NCBI RefSeq assembly: GCF_001517085.1
Contig: NZ_LRAC01000031.1
Coordinates: 32,213-96,212 of the forward strand
Source: Paenibacillus sp. DMB5
Lineage (GTDB): Bacteria > Bacillota > Bacilli > Paenibacillales > Paenibacillaceae
Direction of reading: 5' to 3'
DNA: 64,000 nt
Shown: positions 52,166-61,075 of the stretch, piece by piece
Layout: each line of letters starts with the position of its first letter
Numbering within the stretch: the first letter of the stretch is position 1
The notes under the pieces: model-generated
Seen by the model: the letters and a program-made list of their open reading frames with translations, nothing else
What the model was told of the DNA's origin: nothing
Database searches by the model: none
Position numbers and translations under genes: made by a program

Positions 52166-53704
52166 ATGAACACAACCAGAAGATTTCGTGCACGGCTAAT
52201 CGTACTTATTCTATGTGTAGGCAGTTTGATTCTTATCCTATACAATTTCTTGCCCTACACCCACCACAAAGATCAGCAAACTTATCGAGCCAACTATCAT
52301 TTTACGGTTCCGGACCATTGGAAAAACGACCCGCAGCGGCCAATCTACCAGGATGGAAAATATCATTATTACTATCTCTACAATCGTGATTATCCACATG
52401 GAGACGGAACGGAGTGGCGGCATGCGACATCAACGGATTTGGTACACTGGAAGGATGAAGGAGTAGCTATCCCAAAATATACGAACCCGAACGGAGACCC
52501 GTGGTCAGGCTCAGTGGTTATGGACGAGAACAACACAGCCGGGTTTGGAAAAAACGCTCTTATAGCGATTGTTACACAGCCTTCTGCGGATGGGGGAAAA
52601 CAGGAACAATACTTATGGTACAGCACCGATAAGGGAACAACGTTCAAATCTTACAGCGATAAGCCAGTACTCCCAAATCCGGGTACAGCCGACTTCAGAG
52701 ATCCAAAGGTCATTTGGAATTCTGAATCTCATAGATGGGTTATGAGCATGGCAGAAGGAACAAAAGTAGGCTTCTATGAGTCTTCCAACTTAAAGGATTG
52801 GAAATACACCGGCGCTTTTATCACGGAAAATATAGGGCTTGTGGAATGCCCTGACCTCTATCCTATGAGAGCAAATGACGGCACCTATAAATGGATACTT
52901 GGCGTTAGCGCAAATGGCAAAGCGGCCGGTAAACCCAATACCTATGCTTACTGGACAGGCGACTTCAACAGGAAGGAATTTATTGCAGATTACAGCGGGC
53001 CGCAGTGGCTTGATTATGGATTCGATTGGTATGGAGCAGTAACCTTTGAGGATGGGAACAGCAGCGATAAGTACAGTCACCGATATGCTCTGGCCTGGAT
53101 GAACAATTGGGATTATGCCCATGAAACACCGACACTGCGGGAGGGTTTTAATGGTATGGACTCGATTGTACGCCGGATAACGCTTCAGCAGGGTAACAAC
53201 GGTAACTATCGTTTGGTTTCACAGCCTGCTGAGGCCTTGGAGCAGTTAACGCAGGCCACAGACTATTTCAATCAAATCATAGTTAACGGCACACACACCC
53301 TTCCTGTAACCGGTGATTCGTACCAGCTGGATGCCGATCTGTCATGGTCTGAACTTAAGAATGCAGGAATAAGGGTCCGGGAATCGCAGGACACAACCCG
53401 TCATGCAGATGCGGGAGTTTTCATTACCGGCGGCTACACTTATGTAAATAGAGCTTATACAGGACAACCGGACAAGAGCGGACAATACCTGGAGAGCAGG
53501 GCTCCCTTTGATGTGAGCAAGAAGAAGGTTCATCTGAAGATATTCGTAGATAAGACAAGCATTGAGGTCTTTATTGATGACGGAGCCGTCGCTTATTCCA
53601 GTGTCGTATTTCCGGAACCGGATGATAAGGGAGTCACTCTGTTTTCCGAGGGGGGTACCGCGATTTTCAGGGATGTGAGGATACAGCACTTCATCTCTGA
53701 GTAA
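52166..53704 (+). CDS. levB: Secreted GH32 levanase (LevB-like endolevanase)
   Basis: 512 residues. N-terminal membrane/signal helix (ARLIVLILCVGSLILILYNF), then the GH32 propeller: HWKNDPQRPIY (nucleophile Asp), DFRDPKVIW, and GLVECPDLYPM (acid/base Glu). A C-terminal beta-sandwich (VHLKIFVDKTSIEVFIDDG) completes the fold. Location directly after sacB mirrors the Bacillus sacB-levB pair; it should cut levan to levanbiose or short fructans. AGCGGGG lies just before the ATG. The nucleophile motif WKNDPQR differs from the usual WMNDPNG. Confidence 0.87.
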   Translation: MNTTRRFRARLIVLILCVGSLILILYNFLPYTHHKDQQTYRANYHFTVPDHWKNDPQRPIYQDGKYHYYYLYNRDYPHGDGTEWRHATSTDLVHWKDEGVAIPKYTNPNGDPWSGSVVMDENNTAGFGKNALIAIVTQPSADGGKQEQYLWYSTDKGTTFKSYSDKPVLPNPGTADFRDPKVIWNSESHRWVMSMAEGTKVGFYESSNLKDWKYTGAFITENIGLVECPDLYPMRANDGTYKWILGVSANGKAAGKPNTYAYWTGDFNRKEFIADYSGPQWLDYGFDWYGAVTFEDGNSSDKYSHRYALAWMNNWDYAHETPTLREGFNGMDSIVRRITLQQGNNGNYRLVSQPAEALEQLTQATDYFNQIIVNGTHTLPVTGDSYQLDADLSWSELKNAGIRVRESQDTTRHADAGVFITGGYTYVNRAYTGQPDKSGQYLESRAPFDVSKKKVHLKIFVDKTSIEVFIDDGAVAYSSVVFPEPDDKGVTLFSEGGTAIFRDVRIQHFISE

Positions 53705-53807
53705 TCGCAGCGTCGCTAGCCATTTTCTCCTGGATATCCAGTTTTGTCTGGTTGCATAATAAATTCCGTCAACAAAGTCACAACAGAACTGTTATCAAGA
53801 GTTAGTT

Positions 53808-53853
53808 AAAAAAAGCAAAAAAACCTTGAATTCTCAAGGCTTTTTTTGCTTTT
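53808..53853. terminator. Bidirectional terminator between levB and the tRNA pair
   Basis: AAAAAAAGC...CCTTGA-ATTC-TCAAGG...GCTTTT with T- or A-runs on both sides. It ends levB on the plus strand and the tRNA-Glu/tRNA-Leu transcript on the minus strand. Confidence 0.85.
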
Positions 53854-53863
53854 AGCATATTAT

Positions 53864-53945
53864 GCGGTAGAGAGGACTCGAACCTCCACGAGCATACGCC
53901 CACTACCCCCTCAAGATAGCGTGTCTGCCATTCCACCACTACCGC
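53864..53945 (-). tRNA. tRNA-Leu (GAG), copy 2
   Basis: 82 nt, identical to the copy at 39070-39151 but for one base in the variable arm. Class II structure and GAG anticodon. Confidence 0.95.
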
Positions 53946-53951
53946 ATATGG

Positions 53952-54023
53952 TGACCCGTAGGGGATTCGAACCCCTGTTACCTCCGTGAAAGGGAGGTGT
54001 CTTAACCCCTTGACCAACGGGCC
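53952..54023 (-). tRNA. tRNA-Glu (UUC)
   Basis: 72 nt on the minus strand. Acceptor GGCCCGT/ACGGGTC, anticodon loop CTTTCAC (UUC) and T-arm GGGGTTCGAATCCCC. It lies 6 nt upstream of tRNA-Leu, in one transcript. Confidence 0.95.
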
Positions 54024-54106
54024 GTGCTAATCAATTGTGTTTACCACAACAAAAATGAGTATATCAAACTCTGCTCACTTTGACAAGCACTTTTAAAAAA
54101 AATAAA

Positions 54107-54156
54107 AATACCGTCATATCCGGGAGGCGGTGGATGACCAGATACCGTCCTCCCGT
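54107..54156 (-). terminator. Probable terminator after alanine dehydrogenase
   Basis: GGGAGGACGGT...ACCGCCTCCC hairpin (54156-54124 region) followed after ~15 nt by long T-runs on the minus strand. The gap before the T-run makes it less certain. Confidence 0.5.
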
Positions 54157-54184
54157 CTAAACTCCGCAGTGCCGCTCCAAGTCT

Positions 54185-55315
54185 CTATCCGCCATACACA
54201 GCCAAGGCTTCTACTCCGTCAACCGCTTCATAACCAAGACTCCTGGCAACCGCTGCATTCGTGACTTGACCGGCAACTACATTAAGCCCGCGGGCCAGCG
54301 CCGGATTGTCAAGCGTTGCCTTGTGAATACCTGAGTCCGCAATCTGCAGTGCATAGGGGACTGTCACATTGGTGAGTGCAAGCGTGGAGGTTCTGGCCAC
54401 CGCACCCGGCATATTGGCTACTGCATAGTGCACGACACCATGTTTTACATAAGTCGGGTTCTCGTGAGTTGTAATCCGGTCGATTGTCTCGATGGATCCT
54501 CCCTGGTCAATCGCAACGTCCACTATGACAGAGCCCTCGCCCATCTGCTGCACCATATATTCCTTCACCAGCTTGGGCGCACGGGCACCAGGGATGAGCA
54601 CAGCCCCGATCAGTAAGTCAGCTTTGCGTACGGCCTGTTCCAGATGATAGGAGTCCGACATAACCGTAATCAGGCGCCCGCCAAAAATATCATCCAAATA
54701 ACGGAGCCGCGCAGCATTGTTATCCATTACAGTTACCCGCGCACCGAGTCCCAGCGCCATCTTGGCCGCGTTGGTACCAACGATGCCACCACCAACGATA
54801 ACGACCTCACCCGGCTGTACACCGGGCACACCGCTCAGCAGAACACCCTTGCCTCCCTGCGGCTTTTCAAGCAGCCTTGCTCCAATCTGGACCGCCATCC
54901 GTCCGGCAACCTCACTCATCGGAATCAGCAGCGGCAGCGAGCCGTCCGCAAGCTGGATCGTTTCGTAGCCCACAGCGGTAACTCCGCTGTCCACCAGCGC
55001 CTTGGTAAGCTCTGCCTCAGGCGCAAGATGGAGATAGGTAAACAGGATCAGCCCCTTGCGAAAATAACCGTATTCTTCAGGCAGCGGTTCTTTCACTTTG
55101 AGTACCATTTCCGCCTCATTCCATATTTGAGCAGCTGCCGGATACAGCACCGCGCCTTTATTCAGGTATTCGCTGTCGCTGAAGCCGCTGCCTATCCCGG
55201 CCGACTCTTCAATCAGCACTTTATGACCGGCTTTACAAAGGGCTTCTACACCGGCAGGGGTGAGGGCTACACGGTTTTCGTTGTTTTTGATCTCCTTGGG
55301 TACTCCGATAATCAT
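54185..55315 (-). CDS. ald: Alanine dehydrogenase
   Basis: 376 residues starting [20 protein letters not shown], the family start. NAD site [22 protein letters not shown] and VTVMDNN, and catalytic His region [23 protein letters not shown] are present. It interconverts L-alanine and pyruvate/ammonia with NAD. AAAGGAGGA lies 6 nt before ATG 55315. It is downstream of the Liv transporter operon but behind a terminator. Confidence 0.96.
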   Translation of the reverse strand: MIIGVPKEIKNNENRVALTPAGVEALCKAGHKVLIEESAGIGSGFSDSEYLNKGAVLYPAAAQIWNEAEMVLKVKEPLPEEYGYFRKGLILFTYLHLAPEAELTKALVDSGVTAVGYETIQLADGSLPLLIPMSEVAGRMAVQIGARLLEKPQGGKGVLLSGVPGVQPGEVVIVGGGIVGTNAAKMALGLGARVTVMDNNAARLRYLDDIFGGRLITVMSDSYHLEQAVRKADLLIGAVLIPGARAPKLVKEYMVQQMGEGSVIVDVAIDQGGSIETIDRITTHENPTYVKHGVVHYAVANMPGAVARTSTLALTNVTVPYALQIADSGIHKATLDNPALARGLNVVAGQVTNAAVARSLGYEAVDGVEALAVYGG

Positions 55316-55336
55316 GTCCGTTCCTCCTTTACTGAC

Positions 55337-55364
55337 AAAAGAAAGGCCCGCAAAGGAGCCTTTC
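55337..55364 (-). terminator. Intrinsic terminator between the Liv operon and ald
   Basis: GAAAGGC...GCCTTTC hairpin with a 10-nt loop then TTTT on the minus strand. Confidence 0.7.
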
Positions 55365-55415
55365 TCTCTAAAGTCATTATTCATTCATTCCCCATATTGT
55401 ATGCGGAAGAACCGT

Positions 55416-56615
55416 TTATGGATTAACTTTTGCTTCAAAAGTCTGAACACCGTCAACGAATTTCAATACGACAGCCGCTTTAACCGGGTCATGAGTTTCG
55501 TTCAGGGTGATTTTACCTGTAGCCAGCTGCAGATCCTTAGTTGCTGCCAAAGCATCCTTGATCTTGGCCGGATCAGCTTCGCCTGCACGGGTAATGGCAT
55601 CAGCAACCAGCTTTAGCGCGTCGTAACCAAGAGCTGCCATACCGTCAGGTACCGCACCGCCGTTAGCTTCTTTGTAAGCATCCACGAAAGTTGTTACTTC
55701 AGTAGCTGTATCTTCAGGCGAGTAGTGGTTGGACATATAAGTGTTTTCAAGGGCTGCTGCACCGGCAATCTCTGCCAGCTGTGGGGAATCCCAGCCGTCG
55801 CCGCCCAGGAACGGTACAGTGATGCCCATTTCACGGGCCTGCTTCACGATCTTACCAACCTCTTCGTAGTAACCCGGCAGGTAGATTACATCCGGATTAG
55901 CTTCTTTGATACGGGTTAGAACCGCCTTGAAGTCAGAGTCTTTCTGCTGGTAGGATTCCTGGCTCAGAATCTCTCCGCCGTTGGCCTTGAAAGTTTCTTC
56001 GAAGAATTTCTGCAGACCTTTGGAATAGTCACTCGAAGTATCTGTGTAGATTACTGCTGTTTTTGCACTAAGGTTGTTGCTTGCAAAGTTAGCCATAACC
56101 TGGCCTTGGAACGGATCGATAAAGGCTGCGCGGAATACCCATTCATTCACATCTCCGCTGCGCTCGTCAACAGTAACCTTAGGGTTAGTTGCACCAACAG
56201 CTACAAGCGGAATCTTTTTCTCGGTAGCAACCGGAACGATCCCCAGTGTGTTGGTAGAAGTGGATGCTCCGATAATAGTAACTACTTTATCGTTGGTAAT
56301 CAGCTTCTGTGCCGCCTGTGTTGCTTCCTCGGACTTTGAAGCATTGTCGGCAACAACCAGTTCAAGCTGCTTGCCCAGGATACCGCCGGCGGCATTGATC
56401 TGGTCTACAGCCAGCTGAGCGCCTTTGGATGCGGAGTCGCCGAAAGAAGCCTGGCCGCCTGTGAGCTCAAGGTCGGCACCGATCTTGATTGTGTCCCCGG
56501 CAGCATTTCCGCCGCTCGCAGAGTTAGCGCTGTTCTCTGTGTTGTTGCTGCCGCAGCCTGATGCCAATACCGCAGTCAGTACTGTCGACAAAATAATGGC
56601 CCCAATTTTTTTCAT
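55416..56615 (-). CDS. livK: Branched-chain amino-acid ABC transporter binding lipoprotein (LivK-like)
   Basis: 399 residues. Lipobox LASGC near 19-23, then a Peripla_BP_6 fold (IKIGADLELTGGQASFGDSASKGAQLAVDQINAAGGILG, TIIGASTSTNTLGIVPVAT). It captures leucine, isoleucine, valine or a similar amino acid outside the membrane. Last gene of the livHMGFK order, 69 nt after livF. Confidence 0.92.
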   Translation of the reverse strand: MKKIGAIILSTVLTAVLASGCGSNNTENSANSASGGNAAGDTIKIGADLELTGGQASFGDSASKGAQLAVDQINAAGGILGKQLELVVADNASKSEEATQAAQKLITNDKVVTIIGASTSTNTLGIVPVATEKKIPLVAVGATNPKVTVDERSGDVNEWVFRAAFIDPFQGQVMANFASNNLSAKTAVIYTDTSSDYSKGLQKFFEETFKANGGEILSQESYQQKDSDFKAVLTRIKEANPDVIYLPGYYEEVGKIVKQAREMGITVPFLGGDGWDSPQLAEIAGAAALENTYMSNHYSPEDTATEVTTFVDAYKEANGGAVPDGMAALGYDALKLVADAITRAGEADPAKIKDALAATKDLQLATGKITLNETHDPVKAAVVLKFVDGVQTFEAKVNP

Positions 56616-56684
56616 AGTTTCTCCCAGCCTCCCGAATAATATAGTTTCTATGTGTTGGTTCTGTGATGCTTCAGTTACAGTAAT

Positions 56685-57386
56685 CTAGTGGCCCAGATAG
56701 GCCATCTTGATTTCTTCCGAATCCGCCAGCTCTGAGGCGTCTCCCTCCAGAACCACTCTTCCGGTTTCCAGCACATAAGCACGGTGAGCAATTTTAAGCG
56801 CCTGATGGGCGTTCTGCTCAACCAGCAGCACCGTAGTGCCGGCGGCGTTGACTTCCTGAATGATTCTGAAAATATCCTGTACCAGCAGCGGAGCAAGTCC
56901 CATGGACGGCTCATCCAGCAGCAGCAGCTTGGGGTGGCCCATAATAGCGCGGCCCATGGCCAACATCTGCTGCTCCCCGCCGGACAACGTTCCGGCCTGC
57001 TGTTTTTTGCGCTCAAGCAGCCTAGGGAACATGCTGTAGACTCTCTCGAAATCGGCGGCAAGACTTTTGCCGTCCTGCAGGTAAGCTCCCAGCTCAAGAT
57101 TTTCTTCTACAGACATATTGGCGAATACACGCCGTCCTTCCGGGCAATGAATCAGCCCTTGCTTAACAATCGCCTGTACACTCTGGTTAGTGATGGATTT
57201 GCCCAGAAACTCAATGCTGCCGGTCTTGGGTTTGAGCAGCCCGGACAGCGTCTTTAGCAGTGTGGATTTACCGGCGCCGTTGGCACCGATCAGTGTTACA
57301 ATCTCCCCCTGATTAACCTGGATGCTGAGATCCTTCAATGCGTGGATGGCACCGTAGTAAACATTGATTCCCTGTACTGTAAGCAT
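56685..57386 (-). CDS. livF: Branched-chain amino-acid ABC transporter ATPase LivF
   Basis: 233 residues. Walker A GANGAGKSTL, signature LSGGEQQMLAMGRA, Walker B LLLLDEPSMGLAP and switch His in LLVEQNAHQ. GGAGGC lies before the ATG. 5 nt after livG. Confidence 0.95.
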   Translation of the reverse strand: MLTVQGINVYYGAIHALKDLSIQVNQGEIVTLIGANGAGKSTLLKTLSGLLKPKTGSIEFLGKSITNQSVQAIVKQGLIHCPEGRRVFANMSVEENLELGAYLQDGKSLAADFERVYSMFPRLLERKKQQAGTLSGGEQQMLAMGRAIMGHPKLLLLDEPSMGLAPLLVQDIFRIIQEVNAAGTTVLLVEQNAHQALKIAHRAYVLETGRVVLEGDASELADSEEIKMAYLGH

Positions 57387-57391
57387 CGCCC

Positions 57392-58171
57392 TTACGCCTC
57401 CTGTCCCAAATACGCTTCGATTACCTTCGGATTGTTCCGGATTTCCACCGGCGTACCGTCGGCGATAAGAATTCCGCGGTCCAGGACATAGATCCGGTTG
57501 CAGACCCCCATAACCAGCGACATATCATGCTCAATCAGGAGAATGGTCAGATCGAATTCTTCACGGATCCAGGCTATCAGGTTCATCAGATCCCGCGTTT
57601 CATTCGGGTTCATGCCGGCCGCCGGTTCATCGAGCAGCAGCAGCTTCGGTCCGGCAGCAAGCGCACGGGCAATTTCCAGACGCCGCTGGTTCCCATAGCT
57701 GAGGTTGCCGGCAGTCTCCTGGGCCTGGTCAGCGAGATTGAATATTTTTAGAATATCCATCGCCTTCTGTGTAATTTCCTCTTCGCCCTTGAAATGCTTC
57801 GGCAGCCGGAGCATGGAGCTGAACAAGGAATGTCTGGCATGCTGGTGGAAGGCAATTTTGACATTTTCCAGTACGGTCATGGCCGTAAACAGCCGGATGT
57901 TCTGGAACGTGCGCGCCGCACCCTTATGGTTAATCTTGAAAGGCTTCATACCGCCTACCGACTCATTATTAAGCAGAATTTTACCGGTAGAGGGCGGATA
58001 CACCCCGGTTAACAGATTGAACAATGTTGTCTTGCCGGCGCCGTTCGGTCCGATCAGACCGATCAGTTCCCCTTTGTTGATATGCAGGGAAACCTCGCTC
58101 AGCGCCTTGAGGCCTCCAAAGGAACGGCTGGCCCCTTTAACGTCAAGGAGTACTGCTGTCGATGCTGCCAT
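57392..58171 (-). CDS. livG: Branched-chain amino-acid ABC transporter ATPase LivG
   Basis: 259 residues. Walker A GPNGAGKTTLF, signature LSYGNQRRLEIARAL, Walker B LLLLDEPAAGMNP and LIEHDM. ATG 58171 has AAAAAGGAGG 9 nt upstream and overlaps the livM 3' end by 29 nt; the longer frame has no ribosome site. Confidence 0.95.
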   Translation of the reverse strand: MAASTAVLLDVKGASRSFGGLKALSEVSLHINKGELIGLIGPNGAGKTTLFNLLTGVYPPSTGKILLNNESVGGMKPFKINHKGAARTFQNIRLFTAMTVLENVKIAFHQHARHSLFSSMLRLPKHFKGEEEITQKAMDILKIFNLADQAQETAGNLSYGNQRRLEIARALAAGPKLLLLDEPAAGMNPNETRDLMNLIAWIREEFDLTILLIEHDMSLVMGVCNRIYVLDRGILIADGTPVEIRNNPKVIEAYLGQEA

Positions 58172-59108
58172 TTGCCTTGGCCTCCTTTTTACCGAGCTTG
58201 CCGAAATTGATTCTGGTTTTGCCAAGCAGGCCGCTTGGACGGAAAATCATCATCAGAATCAGCACGATGGAATAAATAATCATCCGCCATTCCGGGAATT
58301 CACGCAGATAAGTGTAGAGCAGGGTAACGAATACCGCCCCCACAATGGAGCCCGCCGTACTGCCCAGACCGCCAAGAACGACCATTACCAGAATCTCGAA
58401 GGATTTCAGGAAGTTGAAGCTGCCCGGCGTAATAACATAGAACGTATGCGCCGACAGCCCGCCTGCCATGCCTGCAAACAATGCACCGATGGTAAAGGCG
58501 ATAACCTTGTACAGGGTAGTGTTAATCCCCATCGCCTCTGCGGCAATTTCATTCTCGCGGATGGCCAGACAGGCACGGCCGTGGGTGGAGCGGATAAAGT
58601 TATTGATCAGCACAACAGTAAATAAGGTAAAGAAGAAAATAATAGTCCAGGTAGATTTCGCCGGAATCCCGCTGAGGCCGGAAGCACCGCCTACATACTC
58701 TGTGTTCAGCAGGATAATCCGGATAATTTCCCCAAAGCCCAGTGTGGCAATAGCCAGATAGTCACCGTTAAGGCGGAGTGTGGGCATCCCAATCAGCACA
58801 CCGAAGATGGCTGCCACGATACCGCCAATAATAATTGCCAGAATAAACGGCACATCATAATCCAGCGTCAGGATTGCCGACGTGTACGCACCTACGGACA
58901 TAAATCCGGCATGCCCGATCGAGAATTGTCCGGTAATTCCGTTAATCAGGTTAAGCGATACCGCCAGCATGACATTGACGCCTACCAGAAGCAGCATGGA
59001 TCGGGTTACATCATTAAATATTCCCGTTGTTAGAAGAACTTGAACGATACCATAGAACGCCAGAGCAATGATTATGCCCAGCCAGAATTTTGAATTCAGC
59101 TTCTTCAT
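58143..59108 (-). CDS. livM: Branched-chain amino-acid ABC transporter permease LivM
   Basis: 321 residues, about nine helices. NLINGITGQFSIGHAGFMSVGAY and NEIAAEAMGINTTLYKV (EAA loop) are typical. The start ATG has AGGTGGGG upstream, 12 nt after the livH stop. Confidence 0.93.
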   Translation of the reverse strand: MKKLNSKFWLGIIIALAFYGIVQVLLTTGIFNDVTRSMLLLVGVNVMLAVSLNLINGITGQFSIGHAGFMSVGAYTSAILTLDYDVPFILAIIIGGIVAAIFGVLIGMPTLRLNGDYLAIATLGFGEIIRIILLNTEYVGGASGLSGIPAKSTWTIIFFFTLFTVVLINNFIRSTHGRACLAIRENEIAAEAMGINTTLYKVIAFTIGALFAGMAGGLSAHTFYVITPGSFNFLKSFEILVMVVLGGLGSTAGSIVGAVFVTLLYTYLREFPEWRMIIYSIVLILMMIFRPSGLLGKTRINFGKLGKKEAKANGSIDSSTP

Positions 59109-59120
59109 GCCGTTCCCCAC

Positions 59121-60026
59121 CTACACTTTCTCCCGGACATTCTTGCCAAACAGCCCGGATGGTTTAAAGATCAGGATCAGAATCAGCACGGCAAAAGCAA
59201 CACCGTCACGCCAGGATGAATAGCCAAGCGATGAAATTTCCGTCTCCACTGTTCCCAGCAGCAATCCGCCGACAAGCGCGCCCGGAATGCTTCCGATTCC
59301 TCCAAGTACTGCTGCTACAAAGGCTTTGAGTCCCGGCATAACACCCATAAGCGGATCTACGGAATTGTAGGTCATACCGAAGATTACGCCGGCCGCTGCA
59401 GCAAGCGCAGACCCGATAGCAAAGGTAGCCGAGATCGTGCGGTCTACGTTGATCCCCATCAGCCGTGCCGCTTCCATATCAAATGATACAGCCCGCATTG
59501 CCTTACCGGTCTTCGTGTAGCGTACAATATATTGCAGAATAATCATCAGGACGATTGTAGTAATCAGAATCATAACCTGGTTAGAATCGACCTGGATCGA
59601 GGTTCCGAATAACTGGTACTGCTTCTTCTCCATAATATCCGGGAACCCCTTGGCCTGCGGTCCAAGGATAAGCACTGCGACATATTCCAGCAGGAAGGAT
59701 ACCCCGATAGCAGTGATCAGTGCGGCAATTCGCGTGGACTTGCGCAGCGGCTTATAAGCAAGCCGTTCAATGGTAATACCAAGCAGTGAGCTCATTGTCA
59801 TCGAAATGATCAGTGACAGCAGCAATACCAGCACCGGAGGAAGCCCGGCATTGGCCAGAAACTTGGCACTGTACAGACCGATGAACGAACCGACCATAAA
59901 CACATCACCGTGCGCAAAGTTGATCAGCTTAATAATCCCGTAAACCATCGTGTAACCAAGGGCGATCAGAGCGTAAATGCTGCCTACGGAAATCCCGTTA
60001 ATTAATTGCTGAATGAAGTACTCCAT
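59121..60026 (-). CDS. livH: Branched-chain amino-acid ABC transporter permease LivH
   Basis: 301 residues, about eight helices. QQLINGISVGSIYALIALGYTMVYG is the family start; EAA loop SFDMEAARLMGINVDRT. The second ATG (60026) lies 6 nt after GGGG; an ATG two codons earlier abuts that site. First gene of the operon. A CodY-box-like palindrome lies ~135 bp upstream. Confidence 0.93.
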   Translation of the reverse strand: MEYFIQQLINGISVGSIYALIALGYTMVYGIIKLINFAHGDVFMVGSFIGLYSAKFLANAGLPPVLVLLLSLIISMTMSSLLGITIERLAYKPLRKSTRIAALITAIGVSFLLEYVAVLILGPQAKGFPDIMEKKQYQLFGTSIQVDSNQVMILITTIVLMIILQYIVRYTKTGKAMRAVSFDMEAARLMGINVDRTISATFAIGSALAAAAGVIFGMTYNSVDPLMGVMPGLKAFVAAVLGGIGSIPGALVGGLLLGTVETEISSLGYSSWRDGVAFAVLILILIFKPSGLFGKNVREKV

Positions 60027-60158
60027 CGCCATCCCCTTTTCCCCATAGTAATTAAAATTCCCCTTTCTCTGTCTCCCAATCTGTTTTTCTTTCTAAGATG
60101 TCACTTATATTAACACATGGTTTTGGGTTCGTCACTAAAAAATGCAAGGTTTTAATAT

Positions 60159-60199
60159 AATTTTCGAAAATTTGTGTTACATTACATAACAGGTAATGT
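60159..60199. promoter_or_regulatory. CodY-box-like palindrome and adjacent inverted repeat upstream of the Liv operon
   Basis: AATTTTCGAAAATT (60159-60172) matches the CodY consensus AATTTTCWGAAAATT except for the missing central base. ACATTAC-7 nt-GTAATGT follows (60179-60199). CodY control of branched-chain amino-acid uptake is known in Bacillus; here it is inference. Confidence 0.45.
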
Positions 60200-60649
60200 T
60201 AACTAAAGGTTACGTTTATTGGTTTTTTCGAGTATTTCGGAGTAAAACGGAGAAAAAAAGAGGATTTAGGAGGATGCTGCTTTAAAAAATCTTTTCCTTT
60301 TCTAATACAATACTTTATTTTCCCGCAAATAATATAACATTTGTCTCTTTACAGCAGCAGTTCTTCAACCGATTAAAGAGATAACGGGCTGCATCGTTAG
60401 AATACCGTAGCTTCGTGTAGTATAATGTAGTTTTTAGTAAGAAAAGCTTACATAAGACACGAAACTTTAACAAATTCCTAACGACCCCGGTTCGTTATCC
60501 GGATTGGGGGGATTTTCCGGTAAGTTACAGAGAATTGCGGGAAGGGATGCAGGAAAATCCTCCGCCTATTCAATAGGGGAATAACGCTAATGTAAACATC
60601 CCGAATGTTACCTGCTCCCGCCTCTGGTTCCATAAACTTGCGAAAGCAC

Positions 60650-60677
60650 AAAAAAAGCCCCCGGAAAACCGGGAGCT
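60650..60677 (-). terminator. Intrinsic terminator after tRNA-Asn/tRNA-Ser
   Basis: GCTCCCGG-TTTT-CCGGGGGC then TTTTTTT on the minus strand. Confidence 0.8.
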
Positions 60678-60806
60678 TCATTTCTATAACTCGGACGGAG
60701 AGATAGGGATACTCTTGCTCCGCAAGAGATTGCGAAGTATTGCTAACGATGCTTATGCTTCAACGAACCACCGAGGGTTCTCATCCCTAACAGGGAAGTA
60801 TTTCAA

Positions 60807-60895
60807 CGGAGAGAGAGGGATTCGAACCCTCGCACCGCTTACGCAGTCTAACCCCTTAGCAGAGGGTCCCCTTATAGCCACTTGGGTATCTCTCC
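60807..60895 (-). tRNA. tRNA-Ser (GCU)
   Basis: 89 nt, class II. Acceptor GGAGAGA/TCTCTCC with discriminator G, anticodon loop CTGCTAA (GCU), long variable arm, T-arm GGGTTCGAATCCC. 5 nt downstream of tRNA-Asn. Confidence 0.95.
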
Positions 60896-60900
60896 AAGAA

Positions 60901-60976
60901 TGGCTCCCCGAACAGGACTCGAACCTGTGACAACTCGATTAACAGTCGAGTGCTCTACCAACTGAGCTATCAGGGA
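60901..60976 (-). tRNA. tRNA-Asn (GUU), CCA encoded
   Basis: 76 nt with acceptor TCCCTGA/TCGGGGA, anticodon loop CTGTTAA (GUU), T-arm CAGGTTCGAGTCCTG and encoded CCA (60901-60903 on the complement). Confidence 0.95.
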
Positions 60977-61075
60977 ACATTACATGAACAAGAAATAATT
61001 TATCATGATTTCATGTTCCCGTCAAGCGAAGGCAGCGAATTTTTATAACGGTTACATTTGGAAGCCGGATGTCCG

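Larger units (their letters stand above)
60027..60806. other. Long intergenic region between livH and tRNA-Ser
   Basis: About 780 bp without a supported gene. It contains a CodY-like palindrome (60159-60172), an inverted repeat ACATTAC/GTAATGT (60179-60199), a TATAAT sequence at 60421, a minus-strand terminator for the tRNA transcript (60650-60677) and a short direct repeat of the tRNA-Ser 3' end (60696-60711). Confidence 0.6.

Noticed and set aside
54644..55426. 260-codon plus-strand frame opposite ald
   Set aside because: Shadow of ald; no ribosome site and no domain.
57705..58625. 306-codon plus-strand frame opposite livG/livM
   Set aside because: Shadow of the transporter genes; composition is not protein-like.
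60715..60930. Short frame containing GERGIRTLAPLTQSN and EQDSNL
   Set aside because: Antisense reading of tRNA-Ser and tRNA-Asn; a well-known spurious peptide.
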